DNA of 64,000 nucleotides, taken from contig NZ_CP091285.1 of NCBI RefSeq assembly GCF_021650975.2, positions 2,356,001 to 2,420,000 of the forward strand, given 5' to 3'. The first letter of the stretch is position 1. The number at the start of each line of letters is the position of its first letter. Below the pieces are notes generated by a model. The model had not been told where the DNA came from and searched no databases. It worked only from the letters and a program-made list of their open reading frames with translations. Positions 25,837 to 35,052 of the stretch are shown one piece after another. The position numbers and the translations under genes were made by a program. Source of the stretch: Flavobacterium jumunjinense. GTDB lineage: Bacteria > Bacteroidota > Bacteroidia > Flavobacteriales > Flavobacteriaceae.

Positions 25837-26394
25837 TTGAAGTCACTTTTTGTGCAATATCGTTTATTCTTTATTTTTTTAATCAAGTTTTTACTTTTTT
25901 ATGTCCTTTTTTCATTCCTTTATAAAGGTTATCTGAATCAATATAAAAATGATTTAAATGGAAGAAAAACCGATGTAATAACAAAGAGTGTAGCACTACA
26001 TACAAATTATCTTTTGCGCTTTTTGGATCAGGATTCAAAAATAGAGGTCAATAACAAAGAAGGCTCAGTTAAAATGATATTTAAAGAAAGATATGTTGCT
26101 AGGGTAATTGAGGGGTGTAATGCAATTAGTATAATGATTTTGTTTGCTGCTTTTATTTTTGCTTTTTCTGCACAACTTAAACAAACAATATTATATATTA
26201 TCTTAGGAATTTTAACTTTGTACGTCTTAAATATTGGCAGGGTTGCATTTCTTACTTATGCGTTGTACTATTACCCAGAATATCAAGAAGTGTTGCATGG
26301 AACAGTTTTCCCATTGTTGATTTATGGATTTGTATTCATTTTGTGGGGACTTTGGATAATGAAATTTGCAGGTTATGATAAAAAAACTGTTTAA
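25837..26394 (+). CDS. xrtF: exosortase F (XrtF), membrane cysteine transpeptidase
   Basis: A ~185-residue multi-pass membrane protein of the exosortase/archaeosortase superfamily. The catalytic triad is visible: Cys in RVIEGCNAISIM, Arg in LNIGRVAFLTY and His in YQEVLHGTVFPLLIY. Hydrophobic segments lie at about 8-30, 90-130 and 155-180. There is no nearby in-frame ATG. TTG codons at 25819 and 25837 are possible; 25837 is chosen because it gives a start like other XrtF proteins (MKSLFVQYRLFFIF). Exosortases process C-terminally sorted surface proteins; the XrtF class is characteristic of Flavobacteriia. The next gene overlaps by 20 bp and is its usual partner. Confidence 0.88.
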   Translation: MKSLFVQYRLFFIFLIKFLLFYVLFSFLYKGYLNQYKNDLNGRKTDVITKSVALHTNYLLRFLDQDSKIEVNNKEGSVKMIFKERYVARVIEGCNAISIMILFAAFIFAFSAQLKQTILYIILGILTLYVLNIGRVAFLTYALYYYPEYQEVLHGTVFPLLIYGFVFILWGLWIMKFAGYDKKTV

Positions 26395-26827
26395 TAACAA
26401 GAAGAGTATTTTTTTTATTATTCTTTTTTTGTTCGGATTAGTATCAATTAGAATTTTCGAAAGAAAGCTGTTTTATGATCCTTTTTTACATTTTTTTAGA
26501 ACAGAATATGAAAATCAAGAATTGCCTGTTTTTGATGGCTTTAAACTTTTTCTTAATATAGTATTTCGTTATAGCTTGAATACGCTATTATCTTTAGGTA
26601 TTATTTTTTCTGTATTTAAAGAGAAAGTTTTACTAGTCTTTTCATCGTGGTTGTATTTAGTTTTTTTTATAGTGTTAACTATGATTTTTTTTGGGTTACT
26701 ATTCTTTAGTGAAAAACCAGATTATTGGATGCTATTCTATGTTAGACGTTTTTTAATTCAACCTCTTTTTCTTTTACTTTTTTTACCTGCATTTTTTTAT
26801 CAGAAACTTAAAAATAAAGAATGTTAA
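26375..26827 (+). CDS. exosortase F system-associated membrane protein
   Basis: A 150-residue protein with four hydrophobic segments (about 13-30, 60-80, 85-110 and 125-142) and a conserved-looking YENQELPVFDGFKLFLNI loop. It follows xrtF with a 20-bp overlap, which is the standard arrangement of the XrtF-associated membrane protein. The ATG at 26375 is taken; a TTG at 26366 would add three residues. Possible job: partner or substrate presentation for XrtF in the inner membrane, inferred from the constant pairing. Confidence 0.8.
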   Translation: MIKKLFNNKKSIFFIILFLFGLVSIRIFERKLFYDPFLHFFRTEYENQELPVFDGFKLFLNIVFRYSLNTLLSLGIIFSVFKEKVLLVFSSWLYLVFFIVLTMIFFGLLFFSEKPDYWMLFYVRRFLIQPLFLLLFLPAFFYQKLKNKEC

Positions 26828-26891
26828 TTTGTTTTGTAGTTAGGTAATTGAAAATTATAGAAATGTTAACGTAATTAATTAGAATCTTTAT

Positions 26892-26899
26892 TAAATTTG
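26892..26899 (+). promoter_or_regulatory. -7 element TAAATTTG very close to the start codon
   Basis: TAAATTTG ends only 4 bases before the ATG at 26904, so a transcript from here would be leaderless or nearly so. A good -33 element is not obvious. Confidence 0.35.
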
Positions 26900-26903
26900 C
26901 AAC

Positions 26904-27311
26904 ATGCAATTTAGAAAATCTATAAGTGTATTATTATCTACCTTTATCCTGATTTCAAATTTAGGATTGGTTTTTAATGTACATTATTGTAAAGATAAAA
27001 TTGCTGGGATTTCTTTAGATATTAATGGTAAAGAAGCTTGCTCAGAAACGGTTAAATCATGTTGTGCAGCAAAGAAAGAGTCTAAGGAGTGTTGTTCTAA
27101 TAAATTGGTTAAGCTTGAAAAAGAAACAGATAATGTTTTAACTAAGAGCTTTCAATTAGATTTGATACAGTTTTGTTTTAATACATTAACTGAAGTTCTT
27201 GAAAATACTTCGAAAAATATTTTTACTTCAAAAGAATCACCGTCTTTTTATTGTAATTCTAATGCACCTCCATTTTATAAACTTTATTGTCAATTAGTAT
27301 TTTATGCATAA
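26904..27311 (+). CDS. HYC_CC_PP family cysteine-rich exported protein
   Basis: A 135-residue protein with an N-terminal signal/anchor (SISVLLSTFILISNLGLVF) followed by the family's name-giving motifs: NVHYCKDKIAGIS (HYC), KSCCAAKKESKECCSNK (two CC pairs) and NAPPFYKLYC (PP) at the end. Such proteins are small Bacteroidota exported proteins usually found directly before a TonB receptor and a heavy-metal-associated domain protein, exactly as here (49 bp to the receptor). The Cys/His content suggests binding of a soft metal ion such as copper; that is inference from composition and context. Confidence 0.88.
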   Translation: MQFRKSISVLLSTFILISNLGLVFNVHYCKDKIAGISLDINGKEACSETVKSCCAAKKESKECCSNKLVKLEKETDNVLTKSFQLDLIQFCFNTLTEVLENTSKNIFTSKESPSFYCNSNAPPFYKLYCQLVFYA

Positions 27312-27360
27312 TTTTTAATGTTTTTTAGTCTTTAAAAATAGAAACATTAAAATTGAATTT

Positions 27361-29601
27361 ATGTATAAAAAAATAACAATACTATTGTTGTTTGTAATAT
27401 CTTTTACTCAAGCACAAGATATAATAAAAGGAACAATAATAGACGAAAATAACGAAGAGTTGTTAGGAGCCAATGTGTTTTGGTTCAATACTTCCGTTGG
27501 TACAACAACCGATATTGACGGTAAATTTTCAATAAAAAAAGTTACGGAAACCAATAGTTTAGTTGTTAGTTATTTGGGTTATAAAACTCAAAAAGTTGAA
27601 ATAACTTCAAACAACGAAATTACAATTAAACTTGAAGCGATTACTACTTTAAAAGAAGTAACAGTTTCTAAAACAAAAAAAAGTACAGAACATTCTAAGT
27701 TTCAAGTTACCAATGTGCAAACTATGGGGCAAAAAGAACTATTGAAAGCAGCGTGTTGTAATTTATCGGAAAGCTTTAGTACAAACCCTTCAATAGATGT
27801 TAATTTTTCTGATGCTGTAACTGGAAACAAACAAATCAAAATGTTAGGATTAACAAGTCCGTATATTTTAATAGCCGAAGAAAATATCCCTTCAGTTCGT
27901 GGTGCTTCTCAAGCCTATGGATTGTCTTTTGTGCCTGGAACTTGGGTAGAAAGTATTCAAATAACAAAAGGAGCAGGAAGTGTTATTAACGGATATGAAA
28001 GTATCTCAGGACAAATTAATTATGAAATTTTAAAACCTATTGATGATATTCCATTTTTTTTAAATGTTTATGGTTCAATGGATGGTCGATTTGAATTGAA
28101 TACTCATTTTAATCAAAAATATTCAGATAAATTAAGTTCGACATTATTTGTTCATGGAAATACAAGACAAACTAAAAATGACATGAATAATGATGGTTTT
28201 CTAGATAATCCAATTGGAAAACAAATCAATCTTTTAAACCGTTGGCAATATAACGATGTTGAAAAAGGAATAGTGAGTTTCCTTAACGTGCGTTATATGA
28301 ATGATGAAAAACAGTCGGGTCAAACATTTTTTAATCCCGAAACAGATAAGCTAACAACTAATGCTTGGGGTAGCGCAATAAACACAGAGAAAATAGAAGT
28401 GTCTAATAAAACTGGATATGTTTTTCCAAATATGCCTTATCAAAGTATCGGATTTCAAAATTCATTTCAATCGCACAAACAAGATTCTTATTTCGGTTTG
28501 AATCAATATAATATACATCAAAAGAGTTTGTATTCTAATTTAATATTTAATTCAATAATTACAAATACTAGAAATAAATTTGCAACAGGGATAAATTTCA
28601 GTTATGATGATTATGATGAAAAAGTAGCAGTTAATTTTGCGAAAGATTTTTCAAGAACAGATAATTCTGTAGGAGCATTCTTTGAGTATACATTCGATAA
28701 TTTAGACGATTTTAGTTTGGTCGCTGGTTTACGTGTTGATAACCATAACCGATTAGGGACTTTTGTAACACCAAGACTTCATATTCGATATAACCCTTGG
28801 AAAGAAGCTGTTGTTAGAGCTTCAATGGGAAGAGGTAAACGTGCTGCGAATATATTTGCCGAGAACCAACAACTATTAGCGTCATCTCGTAGTTTTTCAA
28901 TTTTGAATAATGACGGAAAATTATATGGATTAAATCCAGAGGTTGCTTGGAATTATGGTTTAAGTTTCATTCAATCTTTTAAGGTTTTTGGAGCTAATTC
29001 AGATATTGTTTTAGATTATTATAGAACCGATTTCGAAAATCAAGCTGTTGTTGACTTAGATTTTAGTCCGCAACAAGTATTGTTTTCTAATTTGAATGGG
29101 AAAAGTTTTGCAAATTCTTTTCAAGCAGAGTTTAGTATTGAACCTTTTAAGCATTTCAATATAAAATCAGCCTATAAATACTATGATGTGCAAACACAAT
29201 ATGCAACAGGGCAATTGCAAAGAGCATTGCAAGCAAAGCATCGTTTCTTTACAAATGTTTCCTTTGAAACTCATATAAAAGACAAAGGACAACAATGGAA
29301 ATATGATGTTACTTATAATTGGTTAGGTGAGCAACGTTTGCCAAACACTCAAAGTAATACGCTACAATATCGTTTGCCAGAAAACGCACCGTCTTTTGGA
29401 GTTGTTAATGCACAAATTACAAGAACTTTTTCGAGTGTGTTTGAAGTATATTTTGGAGGAGAAAATTTAGGAAACTTTAAGCAGAAGAATGCAATTGTAA
29501 GTGCAGAGAATCCATTTGGCTCGTCTTTTGATAGTAGTATGATATACGGACCAGTTTTTGGGCAAATGTATTATGCAGGTTTGCGATTTAAAATAAAATA
29601 A
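27361..29601 (+). CDS. TonB-dependent receptor, probably for a metal ion
   Basis: A 746-residue outer-membrane receptor. Signal peptide ends near ITFTQAQD. A carboxypeptidase-regulatory-like domain (~20-100) shows DIIKGTIIDENNEELLGANV and DIDGKFSIKKV. The plug (~110-215) has LLKAACCNLSESFSTNPSID, where the Cys pair is typical of this metal-linked subgroup, then IKMLGLTSPYILI and ITKGAGSVINGYESISGQIN. The barrel fills the rest, ending GLRFKIK. It lies between the HYC_CC_PP gene and a heavy-metal-associated domain gene (23 bp gap), suggesting one uptake or homeostasis unit. Copper is the favoured ligand by analogy, but the sequence does not prove it. Confidence 0.88.
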   Translation: MYKKITILLLFVISFTQAQDIIKGTIIDENNEELLGANVFWFNTSVGTTTDIDGKFSIKKVTETNSLVVSYLGYKTQKVEITSNNEITIKLEAITTLKEVTVSKTKKSTEHSKFQVTNVQTMGQKELLKAACCNLSESFSTNPSIDVNFSDAVTGNKQIKMLGLTSPYILIAEENIPSVRGASQAYGLSFVPGTWVESIQITKGAGSVINGYESISGQINYEILKPIDDIPFFLNVYGSMDGRFELNTHFNQKYSDKLSSTLFVHGNTRQTKNDMNNDGFLDNPIGKQINLLNRWQYNDVEKGIVSFLNVRYMNDEKQSGQTFFNPETDKLTTNAWGSAINTEKIEVSNKTGYVFPNMPYQSIGFQNSFQSHKQDSYFGLNQYNIHQKSLYSNLIFNSIITNTRNKFATGINFSYDDYDEKVAVNFAKDFSRTDNSVGAFFEYTFDNLDDFSLVAGLRVDNHNRLGTFVTPRLHIRYNPWKEAVVRASMGRGKRAANIFAENQQLLASSRSFSILNNDGKLYGLNPEVAWNYGLSFIQSFKVFGANSDIVLDYYRTDFENQAVVDLDFSPQQVLFSNLNGKSFANSFQAEFSIEPFKHFNIKSAYKYYDVQTQYATGQLQRALQAKHRFFTNVSFETHIKDKGQQWKYDVTYNWLGEQRLPNTQSNTLQYRLPENAPSFGVVNAQITRTFSSVFEVYFGGENLGNFKQKNAIVSAENPFGSSFDSSMIYGPVFGQMYYAGLRFKIK

Positions 29602-29624
29602 GTAATTTTAAAATAAAAAAGAAC

Positions 29625-29966
29625 ATGAAAAAAATAATAATGGTTTTACTAATGGGGATGTTTTCATTAGTAATTTTTTCTCAAGAAAAGAAAAGTAAAA
29701 ACAAACAAGTTTCATTTAAAGTGACAGGAAATTGTGAAATGTGTGAGAAAAAAATTGAAAAAGCTGCATTCTCTATTAAAGGTGTTAAAAGTGCCGATTG
29801 GAAGAATGATGAGCAAAATATATTTTTAATTATTGATGAAACTAAATGTAGTACATTAGATGTTGCCAATGCAATTGCAAAAGCAGGATATGATTCTGAA
29901 TTAGTAAAAGCAGACGATGAAGATTATGATAATTTACATGGTTGTTGTCAATATAAAAGAGATTAA
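29625..29966 (+). CDS. exported heavy-metal-associated (HMA) domain protein
   Basis: A 113-residue protein with signal peptide (MKKIIMVLLMGMFSLVIFSQ) and one HMA-type ferredoxin-like domain. The metal loop is GNCEMCEKKIE, with Cys-x-x-Cys, then FSIKGVKSADWKNDEQ and a C-terminal half LDVANAIAKAGYDSELVKA as in MerP/CopZ. A His and two Cys at the end (LHGCCQYKRD) may add ligands. It is the last gene of the HYC_CC_PP/TonB unit and is followed by a terminator. A periplasmic metal carrier is the likely role, inferred from the family. Confidence 0.9.
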   Translation: MKKIIMVLLMGMFSLVIFSQEKKSKNKQVSFKVTGNCEMCEKKIEKAAFSIKGVKSADWKNDEQNIFLIIDETKCSTLDVANAIAKAGYDSELVKADDEDYDNLHGCCQYKRD

Positions 29967-29973
29967 TTCATTT

Positions 29974-30006
29974 AAATCCCGATAGTTTTATCGGGATTTT
30001 TTTTTT
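29974..30006 (+). terminator. Rho-independent terminator of the metal-uptake unit
   Basis: AAATCCCGATA and TATCGGGATTT flank a 4-base loop and run into a stretch of Ts, 8 bp after the stop codon. Confidence 0.92.
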
Positions 30007-30077
30007 GATTAATATTTGATTTTTGTATAATGAACTGGATACTTTTTTATTATTAATTTTTTTTCTTAAAAAAACCT

Positions 30078-30104
30078 TTTGAATTAAAAAAAAAGGTACA
30101 TTTG
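30078..30104 (+). promoter_or_regulatory. promoter, TTTG-N15-TACATTTG
   Basis: TTTG (30078-30081) and TACATTTG (30097-30104), with 15-base spacing, lie just before the small-protein gene at 30126. Confidence 0.5.
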
Positions 30105-30125
30105 TTCCATATTTAAGGATTAATT

Positions 30126-30506
30126 ATGAGCTTCAATAAGCCTGCTTTTTTTAAACTTACTATGAGTGCACTTTTCCTAATATTTTTAGGATTAGTTACT
30201 TTTGGTAATAATCAAAGTAAAGAAGAAGTTTATAAAACTGTTGCAGTTTTTGAAAACACAACAGTTTCACTTGATAATAATCATTATTTAATTTTAGAAT
30301 CAAATGACGATTCTATTTCTTTTAGAGAATCTGAAATTGAGTTAGAACTTGAAATTGAAACTTTTCTTTTTCAAAAATCTATTTATAGTTTTGAAACACT
30401 TTCTACAGTTTTAAAGAATGAATGCTATTATTGTACTCATTTTTATACTGAACAAAGTATTCCACTTTACGATTTGTTTTGTAATTGGAAATTGCACCTT
30501 TCTTAA
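30126..30506 (+). CDS. small exported/membrane protein of unknown function
   Basis: A 126-residue protein with an N-terminal hydrophobic segment (LTMSALFLIFLGLVTFG), an acidic middle (ESEIELELEIETFLF) and a C-terminal Cys/His segment ECYYCTHFYTEQSIPLYDLF. The ending recalls the APPFYKLYC end of the HYC_CC_PP protein, so a distant relation is possible. It has its own promoter and is separated from dabA by only 91 bp that contain inverted repeats, so it could be transcribed with the carbon-uptake operon. I do not recognise the family. Confidence 0.6.
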   Translation: MSFNKPAFFKLTMSALFLIFLGLVTFGNNQSKEEVYKTVAVFENTTVSLDNNHYLILESNDDSISFRESEIELELEIETFLFQKSIYSFETLSTVLKNECYYCTHFYTEQSIPLYDLFCNWKLHLS

Positions 30507-30580
30507 TACATAATTTAAAACCTTTTTTAACTGTATTTTTTTACGATTCTATAACATCGTAATAATACGCTATGTATTAA
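30503..30580. promoter_or_regulatory. nested inverted repeats upstream of dabA
   Basis: The outer repeat TTAATACATA (30503-30512) has a perfect reverse complement at 30571-30580. Inside, TTACGAT (30541-30547) and ATCGTAA (30556-30562) form a perfect dyad with an 8-base spacer, and pairing extends outward imperfectly through GTATT (30533-30537) and AATAC (30564-30568). A weak -7-like TAACTTTA follows at 30578-30585. It may be an operator or a leader RNA structure controlling the inorganic-carbon operon. Confidence 0.45.
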
Positions 30581-30597
30581 CTTTATTTCATTTTTAA

Positions 30598-33087
30598 ATG
30601 AATACACATACCGTAGGTTTCGATGAACAACATGTTCTCGAACACCTAAAACACTATTTACCAGCACAAAATCCGCTGAAGGACTTTGTGCATCATAATA
30701 CGCTACATGCTTTTCAGAAGGATCATTTCTTCTCAGCATTACAAGAAGCTTCAGAAATTTTCGGATACAAGACTTATTTATCTTTACCAGAATTCAGAAC
30801 TCGATTTGCTAAAAAAGAAATTTCAGAACCTGTTTTAGATTATGTCATCCGAAAAAACAAAGTAGATAAAGATTTTTCTAAATGGAAAAATAATCTATTA
30901 GAGAAAAAATATTATGAATACCTAACTGCAAGAGTAGGAACATTGCGTTCTTTTTGGAAAAAAGAGTATGCAATTAATTTAGATAAATCCACTCATGGTG
31001 TACTTTTTAGAGTACTATGTGGTTATTTAGATCAAGGTATTGCAATTTGGTCATTCCCAGCTCACGAAGAAGGTTTTTTAGGCTCAATCAAGAAATTAAA
31101 TGCAACTAGCTTTACAAGTATTTTTAAAACCAATAGAGCAAAAGAGTTATTAGAAAAAGGCACTTCAATTAGCGAATTATTAGCTTTAATTGTAGGTAAC
31201 CCTTCTTACTTTGAAACTTATTTATTTGATCAACAATTTTCGCACCCAGGTTGGAGTGGAATGGTAGCTACATTAGAAAGTAATCCAAATTCTTTATTAG
31301 ATAAGAAGAGTATCACATTTAATGAGTTAATCATTTTTGAGTTATTATTAGAATTAGATGCTTTAGATGCTAAGTTTGGAGAGAATTGGGCACCTTTAAC
31401 ACATCGTTTTAAAGATGATGGAGAAAACCTGTTTGAAGCAGTAAAATATGATGAATATTTCGATGTTCTATCGCTATGGCAACAGGCTTTTGAATGGAGT
31501 TTGTATGATCAAGTATTAGCAGGGATTAAAAATGCTAAACCTAATATAACGCTAACAGATACTAGTTTTCAAGCTATGTTTTGCATGGATGATAGAGAAT
31601 GTTCTTTTCGTAGATATATAGAGAGTTTAGACACTAGTGTAAATACATTTGGAACGGCTGCTTTTTTCAATTTCGAGTTTTTCTATAAACCTGTAAATGG
31701 AAAGTTTTATACAAAGCTTTGTCCTGCACCAATGACGCCTAAGTATTTAGTAAAGGAAGTAGATAGAAAGAAAAAGCAACCTAAAGACTTGCATTATACT
31801 AAGAAATCACATTCCTTATTATTCGGTTGGATAATCAGTCAAACCCTTGGTTTTTCTGCTGCATTCAAGCTGTTTGTTAATATTTTTAAACCAACAATGA
31901 CACCAGCTACAAGTGCTTCTTTCAAGCATTTAAACAAAAAATCAAAATTGATTATTGAGAATAAAAATTCCAATGAGAGAGAAAATGATTTGCAAATTGG
32001 TTTCACAGTTGAAGAAATGGCAAATAGAGCAGAAGGATTACTGAAAAGTATTGGATTGGTGAAAGATTTTGCTCCGATAGTATATGTAATCGGTCATGGT
32101 GCAACGAGTGTAAATAACACACATTATGCTGGTTATGATTGTGGAGCATGTTGTGGAAGACCAAGTTCTGTTAATGCAAAAGTAGCTTGTTTTGCAATTA
32201 ATAATCCAAAAGTGAGAGCTATACTTAAAGAAAGAGGGATTGCTATTCCAGAATCGACTCAGTTTTTACCTGGATTACATGATACAACAAGAGATGAAAT
32301 TGCTTTTTATGATGAAGATACTTTATCAATTAGTAACAAATCGCTACATCATGAAAATGCAATTACTTTTACAAAAGCATTAGATTTAAATGCCAAAGAA
32401 CGTTCTCGACGTTTTGATACTGTAGATACTAATCAAACATTAGAAAAAGTACATGATAGGATAAGACGACGTTCGGTTTCTTTATTTGAACCACGTCCAG
32501 AATTAAACCATGCAACCAATGCAATGTGTATTGTTGGAAGAAGAAGTTTATCGAAACAATTGTTTTTAGATAGACGTTCATTCATGAATTCTTACGATTA
32601 TAATGTAGATCCTACTGGAGATTATTTAGCAGGGATATTAGGTGCTGTTGCTCCAGTTGGAGGAGGAATTAATTTAGAGTATTATTTCTCTAGAGTTGAT
32701 AACCACAAACTAGGAGCAGGAAGTAAATTGCCGCATAATGTAATGGGGCTTATTGGTGTTGCTAATGGAATTGATGGTGATTTGAGACCAGGTTTACCTA
32801 GTCAAATGATTGAAGTTCATGATCCAATTCGAATGTTGACGATTGTTGAGCATTTTCCAGAGATTGTAAAATATGCCATTACTAAGAACCCTGCAACCTA
32901 TGAATGGTTTATTAATGAATGGGTAAAACTAGTTGTTGTTCATCCAGAAACGAACGAGTTGTTTCATTTTGAAAAAGAAGGTTTTGAGAAATACATTCCG
33001 ATTCAAAAAGAAGCTAATACGGTTAAAGATGTTCAAAAATTAGCGGAACAATCGCAAGATAATTTACTAGTAGGAATTTTAAATTAA
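30598..33087 (+). CDS. dabA: DabA, zinc subunit of a DAB-type inorganic carbon pump (DUF2309)
   Basis: An 829-residue protein of the DabA/DUF2309 family, the beta-carbonic-anhydrase-like subunit of an energy-coupled CO2-to-bicarbonate pump. The start LEHLKHYLPAQNPLKDFVHHN is typical. The zinc-site residues of the family are visible: Cys and Asp in MFCMDDRECSFRR, His in VIGHGATSVN and Cys in YDCGACCGRPSS. Length and terminal region (YYFSRVDNHKLGAGSKLPHN) agree with family members. It is 6 bp from dabB. In the characterised systems the pair converts CO2 vectorially to bicarbonate using the ion gradient through the DabB subunit. Confidence 0.95.
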   Translation: MNTHTVGFDEQHVLEHLKHYLPAQNPLKDFVHHNTLHAFQKDHFFSALQEASEIFGYKTYLSLPEFRTRFAKKEISEPVLDYVIRKNKVDKDFSKWKNNLLEKKYYEYLTARVGTLRSFWKKEYAINLDKSTHGVLFRVLCGYLDQGIAIWSFPAHEEGFLGSIKKLNATSFTSIFKTNRAKELLEKGTSISELLALIVGNPSYFETYLFDQQFSHPGWSGMVATLESNPNSLLDKKSITFNELIIFELLLELDALDAKFGENWAPLTHRFKDDGENLFEAVKYDEYFDVLSLWQQAFEWSLYDQVLAGIKNAKPNITLTDTSFQAMFCMDDRECSFRRYIESLDTSVNTFGTAAFFNFEFFYKPVNGKFYTKLCPAPMTPKYLVKEVDRKKKQPKDLHYTKKSHSLLFGWIISQTLGFSAAFKLFVNIFKPTMTPATSASFKHLNKKSKLIIENKNSNERENDLQIGFTVEEMANRAEGLLKSIGLVKDFAPIVYVIGHGATSVNNTHYAGYDCGACCGRPSSVNAKVACFAINNPKVRAILKERGIAIPESTQFLPGLHDTTRDEIAFYDEDTLSISNKSLHHENAITFTKALDLNAKERSRRFDTVDTNQTLEKVHDRIRRRSVSLFEPRPELNHATNAMCIVGRRSLSKQLFLDRRSFMNSYDYNVDPTGDYLAGILGAVAPVGGGINLEYYFSRVDNHKLGAGSKLPHNVMGLIGVANGIDGDLRPGLPSQMIEVHDPIRMLTIVEHFPEIVKYAITKNPATYEWFINEWVKLVVVHPETNELFHFEKEGFEKYIPIQKEANTVKDVQKLAEQSQDNLLVGILN

Positions 33088-33093
33088 GGAAAG

Positions 33094-34962
33094 ATGAATG
33101 AAATTTTGCAATTTTTTATAGTACTTCCTTTTTTAGGGTTTGTATTTAGTTTATTTATTCCAGAAGAGAAAGAAAGATTAATTTCAAGAGTAGCTTTTGG
33201 AACTGTTTTTACGCAGTTAGTTATTGTTAGTATTTTTGCTGTTTTTTGGATAGTAGATGGTGCTTTCGATTTAAATTTGAAAGAATTTACATTGATGAAA
33301 ACATCACATTATGAATTTTTTATTGATTTTTATTTTGATAAAGTAACAGCAGTATATTTGTTTGTAGGAGCACTTTTAACTTCTATGATTACAACGTATA
33401 GCCGTTATTATTTACATAGAGAGAAAGGGTATAAGCGTTTTTTTAATACGGTTTTATTTTTCTTTTTTGGTTACAACTTAGCTATTCTGTCAGGTAATTT
33501 TGAAACCTTATTTATTGGTTGGGAAATTATAGGTATTTCGTCCTTCTTACTAATTGCTTTTTATAGAGAGCGTTATTTGCCTGTTAAAAATGCTTTTAAA
33601 GTATTTTCAATTTATAGAATTGGCGATGTGGGAGTTATTTTGGCGATGTGGGCAAGTCATCATTTATTTCATGAAAACATTACTTTCATGGAACTGAATA
33701 ATTATAGTTTGGTAAACGAACATTTACAAAATCATACTGTAATTGGTGCTTTTATTGCACTATGTTTGGCTTGTGCAGCTGCTGCAAAATCAGCCCAAAT
33801 TCCATTTTCTTCTTGGTTACCAAGAGCAATGGAAGGACCAACTCCGTCGAGTGCCATTTTTTATGGTTCGTTATCTGTTCATTTAGGTGTTTTTCTAATG
33901 TTACGAACATTTCCTTTTTGGGAGCATCAAACTTCTGTGCGCATTGCTATTGGAATAATGGGGCTAACAACAAGTATAATGGCTTCATTAATGGCAAGAG
34001 TTCAATCTTCTGTAAAAAGTCAAATTGCGTATAGTTCTATTTCTCAAATTGGATTAATTTTTATAGAAATCGCTTTAGGATTTGATAATTTGGCTTTGTT
34101 TCACTTTGTAGGAAATGCTTTTTTAAGAACCTATCAATTATTAGTTTCTCCATCAGTTGTGACTTACTTAATAAGAGAACAGTTCTATAATTTTCAGCCT
34201 AAGAAAAAGACGATTGAGGATTCATTACCAAAACGATTAGAATATTCGTTATACATTTTAAGTTTGAAAGAATTTAACTTAGAAGGTTTTATGAATACAG
34301 TACTTTGGAAACCTCTAAAGTTGATAGGGAAATCGATGGATTTTTTCAATTTAAAAACACTTTTCATTTTCTTTATTCCTTTATACGTTTTAGGTATTGT
34401 TTTTTACGAATTTAGAGAAGCACTTCCTTACAGTGTTATTAATAGTTTGCCAGAAATATTTACATTTATTGGTTTGGTTTGTGTTTTTAAGTCTTTCTCA
34501 GAAAGGAAGAATCCTTTAATGGCTTGGGTGTTAATTATAATGAATCATTTTTGGATAGCAATTGCCATTCTTTTTAATGATAAAGTAGATTATTTTGAAA
34601 TAACAATCTATTTATCAGGAGTAATCGTAACAGGTATTATTGGTGTAATGGCATTGTTAAAGCTTAAAAGTATTGAAGAAAATACATCAATGAATCAATA
34701 TTTAGGTCATGTTTATGAGCATCCTAAATTTGCTTTTTTCTTTTTAATAGCAGTTTTAGGTGTAACAGGCTTTCCAATAACGACCACTTTTATAGGTGAA
34801 GATTTGTTATTTAGCCACATTGAAAGCAATCAAATTATATTGGCTTTTTTCGTATCGTCAAGTTTTGTAGTTTCTGGTATAGCTGGAATACGAATCTATG
34901 CTAGATTATTTCTAGGACCACATATTAAAACGTATCACGAATTACCATACAAGTCTTCTTAA
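33094..34962 (+). CDS. dabB: DabB, NuoL/MrpA-like membrane subunit of the inorganic carbon pump
   Basis: A 622-residue integral membrane protein with about 15 hydrophobic segments. It belongs to the proton-conducting antiporter family, related to NuoL: LFIGWEIIGISSFLLIAFY carries the conserved Glu, and AAAKSAQIPFSSWLPRAMEG and PTPSSAIFYGSLSVHLGVFL the conserved Lys and His of the ion channel. It follows dabA by 6 bp. DabB is thought to carry H+ or Na+ to drive DabA. There are no other Nuo/Mrp subunits around, which separates it from complex I or Mrp antiporter genes. Confidence 0.93.
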   Translation: MNEILQFFIVLPFLGFVFSLFIPEEKERLISRVAFGTVFTQLVIVSIFAVFWIVDGAFDLNLKEFTLMKTSHYEFFIDFYFDKVTAVYLFVGALLTSMITTYSRYYLHREKGYKRFFNTVLFFFFGYNLAILSGNFETLFIGWEIIGISSFLLIAFYRERYLPVKNAFKVFSIYRIGDVGVILAMWASHHLFHENITFMELNNYSLVNEHLQNHTVIGAFIALCLACAAAAKSAQIPFSSWLPRAMEGPTPSSAIFYGSLSVHLGVFLMLRTFPFWEHQTSVRIAIGIMGLTTSIMASLMARVQSSVKSQIAYSSISQIGLIFIEIALGFDNLALFHFVGNAFLRTYQLLVSPSVVTYLIREQFYNFQPKKKTIEDSLPKRLEYSLYILSLKEFNLEGFMNTVLWKPLKLIGKSMDFFNLKTLFIFFIPLYVLGIVFYEFREALPYSVINSLPEIFTFIGLVCVFKSFSERKNPLMAWVLIIMNHFWIAIAILFNDKVDYFEITIYLSGVIVTGIIGVMALLKLKSIEENTSMNQYLGHVYEHPKFAFFFLIAVLGVTGFPITTTFIGEDLLFSHIESNQIILAFFVSSSFVVSGIAGIRIYARLFLGPHIKTYHELPYKSS

Positions 34963-35052
34963 TTCCTTTTATAAAAAATTTCAAAAATAAATTAATTACT
35001 ATTTTGAATAAGGGAATCAAATTGAACTTATTTAAGATTAAATATAAAATAT

